In this document: one piece after another, positions 10,672 through 20,300 of the stretch
How positions within the stretch are numbered: position 1 is the stretch's first letter
How the letters are laid out: every line of letters begins with the position of its first letter
NCBI GenBank assembly: GCA_037176905.1
Contig: JBBBWG010008546.1
Location: forward strand, 1 to 24,067
Direction: 5' to 3'
From: Azolla pinnata
Lineage: Eukaryota > Streptophyta > Polypodiopsida > Salviniales > Salviniaceae
Length of the DNA stretch: 24,067 bases
The notes under the pieces: model-generated
The model's input: the letters and a program-made list of their open reading frames with translations, nothing else
What the model was told of the DNA's origin: nothing
Database searches by the model: none
Position numbers and translations under genes: made by a program

Positions 10672-12427
10672 TCATGATCTTGGTCGGAGCGGAATCCCAA
10701 GCACATGATCAAACCTGCACTTAGTCGCTGACATCTTTTGCCTTCTGAAACCCTTGCTTCCCTTTCCAACCACTGGCAGAAGGGATGTGTAGGTAATAAC
10801 ATCTGGTTTATAGCCGAGGACGGTCATTTCCTCCACTATTTCCTGCACTTCAAAGATCATCTCGGCTTTCCCCAAGACATCGATCAATGTGTTGAATGTC
10901 ACGAGGTTAGGTCGAAGCCCCGATTTCTTCATCTTTTTGTACATCTCCAGTGCCTTGCTTGCCTCACCACTGCATCCAAAACCATGGATGATTATCGAGT
11001 ATGAGAAGACATCAAGGAGATTGTTGCTCTTTTCCATATCTTTGAAATGGGCGAAAGCAGCGTCGTATTCCCCGGCTTTAACAAGGCCATCGAGCATTGC
11101 ATTATGCACGACGACATTCATGCTCGTGTTCCGACTTTTTTCCTTGCCTTTTAGAAACTGAAATGCTTCGCCTGACTTCCCAGCTTTGCAGAGCCCATTT
11201 ATTAGGATTGCATGGGTATGGTCATCGGGCACTAATCTATCCATTTGCATGCGTTCATACCACCGGAATGCCTCATCGATCCTCTTAACCAAGCAAAACC
11301 CGAGTATGAGAGAGTTGTAAGTCACCACATTGGGCTGGCATTGCTTCGCTTGCATAGAAACAAACAGTTTCCATGCTTCTGCGACCATTCTTCGTCTAAC
11401 GAGCACATCAATCAAAATATTGTACACCACCACATCTAGAGAACATCCCGAGCTTTCCATTTCTTGGAACACTTCTAATGCAGTTTGCCATTTACCTGCC
11501 TTTCCAAGGCCACGAATAAGCTCCGTATACGTCACGCGGTTGATCAATCTACTACTGTTACACTTGCTCTTGATGCTGTTGAAAAGGTCACAAGCATCAT
11601 CCATCCTCCCAGCTCTACTAAGGCTTCCGATGAGGCTGGCGTAACTTTTCTCATTCGGCTTGATGCCTTTCTTCTTCATTTCAAGGCAATATCTCTCAGC
11701 CTCGAGTATATCCCCGGTCTTTCCGTGCTTATCGATAAGCATGTTGTAGGTGATCACATCGGGCGGGCAGTCCCCTCCGATTCTCCACATCAAATTGTGA
11801 ACTTCCTTGCTTCCTTCAAGGTATCCACCTCTATTGAGGATGCTGATGAGGCAGTTGTATACGAACCGATTCGGAGGACAGTCCGAGTTCTCCATCTCTT
11901 TGAAGACAAGAATGGCTTCTTTCGCCATGTCGAGCTTGCCATATACCATCATTACATCAGCCAAGAAGTAAGGTGTGAGAGGGCACCCATCACTATGCAT
12001 CTGCAGCAGGAGATCGTTCATGAGGGCGAGATCGCCTGATTCGCCGACCGATCGAACGATGGCTGCATACGTCTTGGTATCGTGCTTGAAATCCTCCCGG
12101 CGAGCAAGCCATCGAAAGAAGCCGGTAGCTACCTGGACATTGGAGAGAGATTTGATGACTTGTCTGACGACCTTGGGAGTGAGCTTGACGTGAAGAGCCT
12201 CAAGAGAGGCCCGGGCATGATCGTCCCATGCGGTGGAGGAGGTCAGAACCGAGAGAATCTGAGCGGTCTTTTGGTTGGGTTTAGGCGGGAATTTCAAAAC
12301 CCGGAGCTTGCAAGGAAGAGCAGCAGCGTACTGTTTCGGGGACTTCTTGGACAGCAACGACTTCAAAGAGAGGCCACAAGAAGAAGAAGAAGAAGAAGAA
12401 GACGAACCTTTGGCTAGAGCAGCATCC

Positions 12428-12458
<31 letters not shown>

Positions 12459-12612
12459 CTCCTGCTGAAGTAGAAGAAGTATAGCTTCTTCGACCCATGA
12501 TCGTTGTGGGCGGGGAAGGCGCGGGGGAAGGAGGGAGAGTAGCAGCAGCAGCATGGCGGGCGCAGCAGAGCTCGAGGTTTCTGAGGCAGAAGCCGAGGCG
12601 AGGCAGGAGCAT
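10672..12612 (-). CDS. P-class pentatricopeptide repeat (PPR) protein, intronless
   Basis: A single 646-aa frame. Residues about 178-605 hold 12 tandem helical-hairpin motifs of about 35 aa, seen as repeated VTYNxLI...G...A...F..M...G..P(N/D) units such as VITYNMLIDKHGKTGDILEA and VVTYNSLILGFC. A thirteenth is partial at 607-630. There is no E, DYW or SMR domain, so this is the pure P class. P-class PPRs bind specific organellar RNAs and govern their stability, splicing or translation. The N terminus is Arg/Ala/Ser-rich with few acidic residues, which suits a mitochondrial or plastid transit peptide. It contains poly-Asn (53-61) and poly-Ser (about 70-78) from expanded codon repeats. Met39 (MGRRSY) is an alternative start. 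Lack of introns is typical of plant PPR genes. The immediate upstream DNA is a long pyrimidine-rich repeat. The exact orthologue is not recognised. Confidence 0.92.
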
Positions 12613-12628
12613 AGCCAGGAAGAAGAAG

Positions 12629-12633
12629 CAGAG

Positions 12634-12683
<50 letters not shown>

Positions 12684-13400
12684 GTGTGGGAATGAAGGAA
12701 ATGTCTTCTTCTTCTGTTCTTCTTCTTCAGTTTCTTCTTCTTCTTCTTCTGTTCTTCAGTTCTTCAGTTTCTTCTTGTATTCTTCTTCTTCTGTTCTTCA
12801 GTTTCTTCTTGTATTCTTCTTCTTCTTCTGTTCTTCATTTTCTTCTTGTGTTCTTCTTCTTCTTCTTCTTCTTCAGTTTCTTCTTCACATTCTTCAGATT
12901 CTTCTTCAGTTTCTTCTTCAGATTTTTCTTCTTCAGTTCTTCTTCTTCAGTTTCTTCAGATTCTTCTTCTTCAGTTTCTTCTTCAGATTCTTCAGATTCT
13001 TTTTCTTCAGTTTCTTCTTCAGATTCTTCAGTTCCTTCTTCTTCAGTTTCTTCTTCAGATTTTTCTTCTTCAGTTCTTCTTCTTCAATTTCTTCTTCAGA
13101 TTCTTCAGATTCTTCTTCTTCAATTTCTTCTTCAGATTCTTCAGTTCCTTCTTCTTCAGTTCTTCTTCTTCAGATTCTTCTTCTTCAGTTTCTTCTTCAG
13201 ATTCTTCAGTTCTTCTTCTTCAGATTCTTCTTCTTCAGATTCTTCAATTCCTTCTTCTTCAGTTCTTCTTCTTCAGATTCTTCTTCTTCAGTTTCTTCTT
13301 CAATTCTTCTTCTTCAGTTCTTCGGTTCTTCTTCTTCTTCTTTAGTTTCTTCTTCAGATTCTTCTTCTTTAGTTCTTCTGTTCTTCTTCTTCTTCTTTGG
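12629..13400. repeat. Long polypyrimidine tract: (TC)n then imperfect (TTC)n/TTCAG array
   Basis: A (CT)n run of about 50 bp (12631-12680) is followed, after about 30 bp of unique sequence, by about 700 bp of TTC/TCT repeats interrupted by TTCAG, TTCAGA and TTCTTCTTG. Nearly every base on the + strand is T or C apart from the regular AG interruptions. The minus strand is therefore a GAA/GAAGAACTGAAG purine tract directly upstream of the PPR start codon (12612), so it may form part of that gene's 5' leader or promoter. All three + frames stay open for 190-290 codons of Phe/Ser/Leu purely because of composition. Such mirror-like purine/pyrimidine tracts can form triplex DNA (known in general, untested here). 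Confidence 0.93.
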
Positions 13401-13420
13401 AAGGGGGTTTATATATAAAA

Positions 13421-13771
13421 TGTTCATGTAAAATGTCCCAAGTCATTCTAGTGAAAGAAGGAAGGGGTTTAATTATTAACATATGAAGGAAAGGGGAGGG
13501 TTTTACACTTGTGTGTCAGGGAAGGCATATGTGTATATATATATGTGTGTGTGTAAAAATGTCCCAAAGTCAAGTCAAGACAAGTCAAGACAAGTCAGGT
13601 CAGGTCGGGTTGGGTCGTGGGGCAGAGTTGGGCTTTTGGTCTCGACAAACAATCGAATGAATCGAAGCCGAACCGCAAGACCAGAGCTGCAGAAGAGTGG
13701 GGCGAAACGGTGGAGGGTTTTTTTTTTTTTTTTCCGGCTTTCGATTCGGACTGTTCTCGTCTGATAACTCA
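13421..13771. other. Intergenic with short direct repeats
   Basis: A cluster of AAGTC/CAGGTC words lies at 13561-13617 (AAGTCAAGTCAAGACAAGTC and similar). There is a TA/TG run at about 13531-13555 and a T-homopolymer of 15 or so at about 13719-13733. No gene is supported. Confidence 0.5.
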
Positions 13772-14655
13772 GTAAAAACCCTAAACACCCTAAAACCCCT
13801 AAACCCAGAGTCGATCCTCTCGCAGGGAGGCGAGGAGAGGGTTTCATGAGGGGGTTTCTCTACGCGAGAGCAAAGAGTGTGGGAGCTGTTCAAACAGCCC
13901 TAAACCCTAAACCCTAAACATCGAACCCTAAACCCTAAACCCCTAAACCATAGGCCCTAAACATCGAACCCTAAAACCCTAAAACCCTAAACCCTAAACC
14001 CTAATCCCTAAAGCCCTAAAGCCCTAAAGCCCTAAACCCTAATCCCTAAAGCCCTAAACCCTAATCCCTAAAGCCCTAAAGCCCTAAAGCCCCAAAACCC
14101 TAAAGCCCTAAAGCCCTACAACCCTAAAACCCTAAACCTAATCCCTAAAGTCCTAAAGCCCTACAACCCTAAAGCCCTAAACCTAATCCCTAAAGCCCTA
14201 CAACCCTAAAGCCCTAAACCTAATCCCTAAAGCCCTAAAGCCCTACAACCCTAAAGCCCTAAACCTAATCCCTAAAGCCCTAAAGCCCTACAACCCTAAA
14301 CCCCTAAACCTAATCCCTAAAGCCCTAAAGCCCTACAACCCTAAAACCCTAAACCTAATCCCTAAAGCCCTAAAGCCATACAACCCTAAAACCCTAAACC
14401 TAATCCCTAAAGCCCTACAACCCTACAACCCTAAAACCCTAAACCCTAAACCCTAATCCCTAAAGCCCTAAAGCCCTACAACCCTAAAACCCTGAAACCC
14501 TAAAGCCCTAAACCCCTACAACCCTGAAACCCTAATCCCTAAAGCCCTACAACCCTAAACCCCTAAACCCCTACAACCCTAAAACCCAAAAACCCAAAAA
14601 CCCAAAAACCCTACAACCCTAAAACCCAAAAACCCTAAAGCCCTAAAACCCTGAA
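13772..14655. repeat. Interstitial telomere-like array with a 45-bp higher-order repeat
   Basis: About 880 bp of plant-type telomere repeat, C-rich strand shown. It mixes CCCTAAA with CCCTAAAA, CCCTAAAG, CCCTACAA and CCTAATC variants. A unique gap of about 95 bp (about 13808-13900) splits off a short first block. At 14221, 14266, 14311 and 14356 the same series recurs exactly every 45 bp: TAATCC, two CCTAAAGC-type copies, one CCCTACAA, then CCTAAA-type copies. The array is therefore locally amplified, not just a decayed telomere. The end near 14590-14640 becomes AACCCAAA-like. Unique genes lie on both sides, so it is not a chromosome end. Confidence 0.93.
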
Positions 14656-14674
14656 CAAGAGAACAGACGAGATC

Positions 14675-14711
<37 letters not shown>

Positions 14712-15050
14712 GCATTTGGCAATTAACAAAAAACAGGTAATTTTGGTCTGGTGAGAAGAGGCACAGATTTTTTGTTCTTCTGTTTGTTATCAGTTTTTTG
14801 TTTTTAGGGTTTGGAAGGTCACGTGCCTCTTTGCGGAAGAGACTCGGGCCAAACAAACAGAAATAACAGACAAAAATCCAACGACGAAGACGAAGAAGAA
14901 GACCGACGAAGCGACAGAAGAACAGAGCGAGCTCGCCATCGCCATCGCCATCGCCATCGCCATCGCTCGATCGATCCTTCCCTGCGCAGAGCGAGAGCGA
15001 GAGCGAGAGACAGAGAGACGCAGAGAAAACAGAGAGAGAGGAGGCCCGCC
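14656..15050 (+). promoter_or_regulatory. Promoter / 5' leader of the small Cys-rich ORF, with telobox, G-box and simple repeats
   Basis: A (TTG)n run lies at 14674-14713. A telobox in reverse orientation (TAGGGTTT) at about 14805-14812 is followed by a G-box CACGTG at 14820-14825. A (CATCGC)n run follows at about 14937-14966, then GAGAGC-type repeats at 14990-15015. The AGAGAG-rich leader ends at the ATG at 15051. Teloboxes and G-boxes are known plant promoter elements; their use here is inference. Confidence 0.45.
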
Positions 15051-15353
15051 ATGAAGTTCCTGTTCCAGTGCCCCTGCTGCTCCTGCTTCTGCTTCTGCCG
15101 CTCCAAGAAGAAGCAGGCGCAGGCCATGGCGCTGGACGATGCCGACGACGACGCAGACGAGCAGCAGCAGCAGCTTCACATCCTGCAGCAGCAGCAGCAG
15201 CAGAGAGGCGTGGCGGCTCCTCCTCCAGCGCCGCCTCAGTTCCCGCCGCTTCGTGGCTCCCTGTCCTTCCAGCACTACGATCAAGCGGCGGCTGCGGCTG
15301 CAGCAGTGCCGTTGCCCATGCCCGCGCCTGCCGCCTCCTCCTCCTCCTCTTGA
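15051..15353 (+). CDS. Small protein with N-terminal Cys cluster, poly-Gln and poly-Ala (100 aa)
   Basis: A 100-codon frame starts at an ATG in good plant context (CCCGCCATGA). It opens MKFLFQCPCCSCFCFC, then a basic RSKKK stretch, an acidic DDADDDADE segment (29-37), poly-Gln (38-51), a proline-rich part with PPLRGSLSFQHYDQ (65-78), poly-Ala and a Pro/Ser tail. Six cysteines in ten residues next to a hydrophobic and basic patch could be an S-acylation site or a metal-binding cluster. There is no signal peptide of normal length. GC content is well above the surroundings and the leader looks promoter-like, which supports a real gene. The low-complexity body weakens confidence. I recall no named family for it. 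It sits between two telomere-like arrays. Confidence 0.55.
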   Translation: MKFLFQCPCCSCFCFCRSKKKQAQAMALDDADDDADEQQQQLHILQQQQQQRGVAAPPPAPPQFPPLRGSLSFQHYDQAAAAAAAVPLPMPAPAASSSSS

Positions 15354-15369
15354 TCGAGCTTTGTTTCGG

Positions 15370-16140
15370 GCGCATTTACCCTAATTCGGAAACCCTAATC
15401 CATGCGCGCCTACCCTGCTTTGGAAGCCCCTCATCTGGAAACCCTAATTCGGAACCCTAACCCAACCCTAATTTTGGAAACCCCTAATCATCCCCCAATT
15501 AATTTAATTTGGAAGCCCTAATCTGGAAAACCCTAATCTGGAAGCCCTAATCTGGAAAACCCTAATCTGGAAGCCCTAATCTGGAAAACCCTAATCTGGA
15601 AACCCTAACCCAACCCTAATTTGGAAACCCTAACCCAACCCTCATTTGGAAACCCTAATCACCCCCCAATTAATTTAGTTTGGAAGCCCTAATCTGGAAA
15701 ACCCTAATTTGGAAACCCTCACCCAACCCTCACTTGGGAAAAGCCCTAATCCAATCCCAATTAATTTGGGAAAAGCCCTAATCCAATCCCAATTAATTTG
15801 GGAAAAGCTCTAATCCAACCCTAATTTGGAACCCTAACCCAACCCTGATTTGTAAACCCCTAATCCAACCCCAATTAATTCGGAAAAAAACCCTAATCCA
15901 ACCCTAATTTGGAACCCTAACCCACCCCTGATTTGGACCTAACTTTGGGAAACCCTAAATCCAACACTAAATCTGATCCAACCCTAATTTGGAAAACCCT
16001 AAATCCAACCCTGAATCTGATCCAACCCTAATTTGGAAAACCTTAAAATCCAACCCTAAATCTGATCCAACCCTAATTTGGAAAAACCCTAAATCCAACC
16101 CTGAATTGCACAACCCTAATCCAACCCTAAATACAAAATC
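15370..16140. repeat. Second telobox array, CCCTAATYTGGAAA type
   Basis: About 770 bp built from AACCCTAAT joined to TTGGAAA or CTGGAAG, giving units of about 15-17 bp. Longer CCAACCCTAATTTGGAAACC and CCCCAATTAATTTGG variants also occur. The stretch 15520-15600 is nearly perfect: CCCTAATCTGGAAAA alternates with CCCTAATCTGGAAG. Later (15960-16090) the unit shifts to AAATCCAACCCTAA(A/T)CTGATCC. It shares AACCCTAA with the first array but has a distinct spacer, so it is a separate expansion in the same orientation. Confidence 0.9.
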
Positions 16141-16305
16141 TCACCCCCATCAGACTGTAAAGAATTATCATACCACTCCATACTTATTCTTCTTCTTCTT
16201 CTACTACTACTACTACTACCATGGCCGAATCTATAACTATGATTCTACAGCTACCCAAAACCCTAATCTCTAATTGAAATTTCCTTTTCCGTAATTTCGC
16301 GCTGT

Positions 16306-16342
<37 letters not shown>

Positions 16343-17359
16343 ATACAAACAATGATATGAATCCAGCAGCAGCAAAGATCTCTCTTGCATACAAAACAAT
16401 GATATGAATACACCAAATTTGCATCTGATCTCTTTTGGCTTTCTTTCTTTTCTTTCCAAATTCCATGATTCCAAAACATTGAACTTGATACGGAAGCAAG
16501 TACTACTTACTAAGTCATGGCGATGGATGGTGGTGATTCAGAAACCCTCCGAATTTCTGATCCGAAATGGGGCCCACACTTTGACTTTGTGAACAAACAG
16601 ATTTAACAAGTCCCAAAATTAGCCTTTGATTGAATTGCACACCACAGATCGATCAATGCTGTTGGAATCTCTGCTCTGATATAATCTGGACCCAAATCCA
16701 TGACTAAATCTGCATGAAACAGGCCTTTGTGTGGTGTGTTATTTCAAAGTGTTCATCATCATCATCATCAACGTTGGAATCTCTGCTACAGTAATCTCCC
16801 AACCAAAATTCATGATCAAATCTGATGAAACGCCGCCATCATGCTGCCCCAAATTATATTCACACTGTCTTGAACGATTCCATTTTCATCAGGCTGATTG
16901 AAATGGTTTCTCCACCCAATATCTGAGCTACTTACTACTAGTCCCCCCCTCACTTTGGCTTTTGCACAGCAAAATCACAATCTAAACACGGAAGGTCACA
17001 CTATGAAATCATCATCATACGGCATCTTTTTCAATCTAGTGCAAGAACATATTGCATTGTTTGCATTGAATCATCGATACATCCACCATGACATGGTAGG
17101 TAGGTATGGACGTGTCTAAATCCACGTTCAAATAAACAGGCGTGGGAATGAACCCAAACGTCCCCCATGGACTTCGAAATGGGAAGAGAAAACTTGTATT
17201 ATTCATTTGAAAGCCCTTTTTTTCTTTTTTACATCAAACTTCTAACGATCGGAATTTGGGAACAAAAAAAGCTTTGAAAACAATCATTTTTACACTTGAA
17301 ATGAAGTGGACCAAACCAAATCAAAGCAGAACTTCATCGTGATTTACTGAATGAATCTT
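16141..17359. other. Intergenic with microsatellites and a diverged direct repeat
   Basis: No gene is supported. There are (TTC)n/(TAC)n runs at about 16190-16220 and (TC)n at about 16310-16337. A short direct repeat of ACAATGATATGAAT lies at about 16350 and 16397. A diverged direct repeat of about 60 bp also occurs: GTTGGAATCTCTGCT at about 16660 and again at about 16774, each followed by similar TAATCT, CATGA and AAATCTG blocks. The right end is probably the 3' UTR of the minus-strand amidotransferase gene. Confidence 0.55.
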
Positions 17360-20300
17360 CTAAGTGTTGGTATAATGCCGGCTTCTCAAGATTTGTGACA
17401 CCGTCGTTGCCATCATCTTATAGAACTCTAAGAGATCGTGCAGCTCGTGGGTACTGAGCCTGTCCAACACCAACTTGGCCTTCATTTCCCGGTCTTTCAA
17501 CTGGCTGAGCCGCTCAAGAAATCCAGATGAATTCCGCACAGTTGCGCCCACTTGCGACAGCATCTTCTCTTGTTGTGTATTTAATGATGCCTTGGCCGAC
17601 TGCAGTAGTAGTACATGCATAACACTCACATTTGTCACTGTAATCCTTTCATGATTTGAGGAAGGGAAGATTTACCACCAAACAAATCACAATTACTTAA
17701 CACCTAGTACATTTTGAGCAATTTTTTTTTACATCTTGAAAAGCCAGAAAAACCAAATTTCTTCATTGGGAAATCTTACATTCTAAAATCTATCGTGAAC
17801 TTTGTTCTTTACCCCCCCATATTATATCATTTCTACCAGTGAATATGGAGATTTAATTTTTAAATTAATATGTCTATCCTATCTCAAACTTATCAATAAT
17901 AAATTATGTCTATATTGATATATTTTCATTTTTCGACAGCAAAATCTAACTGTTTCAAGCAACATTTTCTTTTCTTTTGGTGTTGACACTGTACCAGAGG
18001 CATTATTTGGTGACATTTTCCCTCAAAAGAAACATGTAAACAACAAGGCGATGAGATAATTGGCACGGATCGATTTTAGTAATCACATTAATCTTCTTGA
18101 TCATGCCCAAAAACCAATGAACGTTGTTATATTGGCATGCATTGCTCAAATGTCAGACTAAACTAACCTCGAGAAATTTAGCTCCAACTTCCAGCGACTT
18201 GCTCTCATCATAGCTGACATAAACACTGTTGTTAAGCAGGGCCCTGAGTGCTTGCGTGCCATCGTGCATGCTCCTGTTCCGCCTCATGTGGCTGATGTGC
18301 TCGTGATCGTAGATTTGTTTCGCGATGCAAAAGCTCCGAACTATCTTCAAACGTTGCTTCTCCATCTCCGAGTCCAGCCGTGCAGCTTTAACCAGCTTCT
18401 TCTTCTCAGGCTTCTGCAAGCTCAACAGCTTCTTCTGATAGGCTATCACTGCCTTTGCAAACTCCTGGTGATAAGGGCCGTGTTCACAGCGGTTGAGGAA
18501 GACATTATAGCAATACAAAACATGACTTTCCATATGGGTTGAAAGCATGGGAATGGGAACATTTATCTGCTAATCAACTATTTCATCAGCTACTTTGCAT
18601 ACAGTGGCTGATAGGTGATAAGCATATGATTGAAAAGTTAAAATGTAAACAGGCCGATTTTAGTCTTAAAATAGCGTAAATTTCAAAGCTTTTCCGAATT
18701 TTCATCAGCGATGTCCTAGAGTACAAGCGATCGGTGTATTGATTGCCTTGAACTCATGCTTTGACCCCCGGATTTTAAAATTCGCCCAACAAACTAATCA
18801 TATATATAACGGGTGAAAAAATATGATTATACCTGGTAGGCACGAGGGCATCCGGGGTAATCGAAGACACATGATTCTGAGCTCACGTCTGAATCCAGTG
18901 TTTCTGGCACAGATTCGTCATCTTGCACATGCCGCATCCGCTCCGGGTGGAATTGTAAGCCAACGATGAACTTACCCTCCGCTGGGCTGTATGCATCGGG
19001 ATCATAGAACGCTTCTATCAATCCGCATGGAGAGAACGCCATTGCCTTAAACCTTGTAGCCAATCTCTTCACTCCCTGGAAAATCCATAGGCCCAAGAAA
19101 CATAATTATTGCAACTCCCATTTTGAAGTTCTGTGATCTAGTCTCTAAAACATTCAGTAATTACCTGGTGATGATAGCTGTTAACATTCAGCTCTAGATC
19201 ACTCCCTTTAAGGGATTCCTTGAACCACTCATGGAGCGGTGTTGATTCTACGACGTTTATGGGGTGTCGATGACCATCATAGTCGTCGTAGTTGATGTGC
19301 TTCACAGCCACATAACCTGGCAATCCCTTGTGCTTTACTTCCTTCTCCACATCCTGGCAAAAAAATATCCAGTTGTGCCAGAAGCATGTGAACCACATGA
19401 TCAAAACATCGAAGCTCATCCTTAAATCTTGTATGATCAAATGAAGATCTTATGAAAGAGATCATAAGAGCCGATGACGAAAAAAGAGTACATATATAGA
19501 CAAACACTTGACATACTCTATACAAGGTTCCGCCGCATGCCACATTGAGGACTTGAGACCCTCTACATATGCCCAGATATGGTATATTCCTCTCCAAGCA
19601 CCTCCTTGCAAGCTGCAGCTCGATCGAATCCTTATGACGATCTATGGAGGTATCGCTACTGTGCAGCAGACGGATTTCCTCGATCTCTTCGGCTGTGAGA
19701 TCTGGCGCCGCTTCATTCTCATACAGCGAAGGGTCGATATCCTCCCCTTCGCAGAGGAGCACTCCATGGATAGGCTCGAAGCTGTCGAGAAGCATGTCCA
19801 AGCCACTGACCCGTGGGACAATCACTGGAACAGCACCGTACTTCACTATCAAGTCCAAGTGATATTCACCTGAAACAAAGAGCACTTGGATGTCACCGTC
19901 CAGAAGCTTTGCATCACATTTCACCTCTGCGTTATGATGCGATCGCCGCCATCATCATCACCACCACCACCACAATTCTCATGTCACGATTACACACCAT
20001 CAATCATCACACCGATATATGCATCCTCGTGTTGTATATAGGTCACACCATCATGACCACATCTTCCCAATTCATCAAGACTCTTCTTAAACTTTGTTTT
20101 CTCCAGAGACACATGATGTGGATGACTGATGATGGCGATGGATGTGTCGATAATGAACCTAAATGCAGAGGAGAGTTGGCGACCCACTCCATCAAAATCA
20201 TGCAAATTGGAAATCTGATGATTAATAGAGACATAGTTACTTGGACTCATCGAAAATGATTTGGTTGACTCATACACCATACATATACATAATTAGCTGG

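Noticed and set aside
11330-12417. Plus-strand ORFs of 100-184 codons across the PPR gene
   Set aside because: They are antisense shadows of the PPR reading frame; the minus frame carries 12 clear PPR motifs.
12497-13431. Long + strand ORFs of 190-292 codons rich in Phe, Ser and Leu
   Set aside because: They occur in all three frames at once and follow the TTC/TC repeat. This is a composition effect, and one overlaps the PPR gene on the other strand.
14635-15375. Minus-strand 246-codon ORF with poly-Gln
   Set aside because: It overlaps the better-supported + strand ORF at 15051-15353. It is made of simple repeats (TTG, CATCGC, GAGAGC) read backwards, with no recognisable family.
13772-16140. 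A true chromosome end (telomere)
   Set aside because: Unique genes with complete exon structures lie on both sides, and the repeats are heavily diverged with higher-order structure.
19508-19873. Plus-strand 121-codon ORF
   Set aside because: It is the antisense of exon 2 of the amidotransferase, which contains the catalytic GICRG motif in the minus frame.
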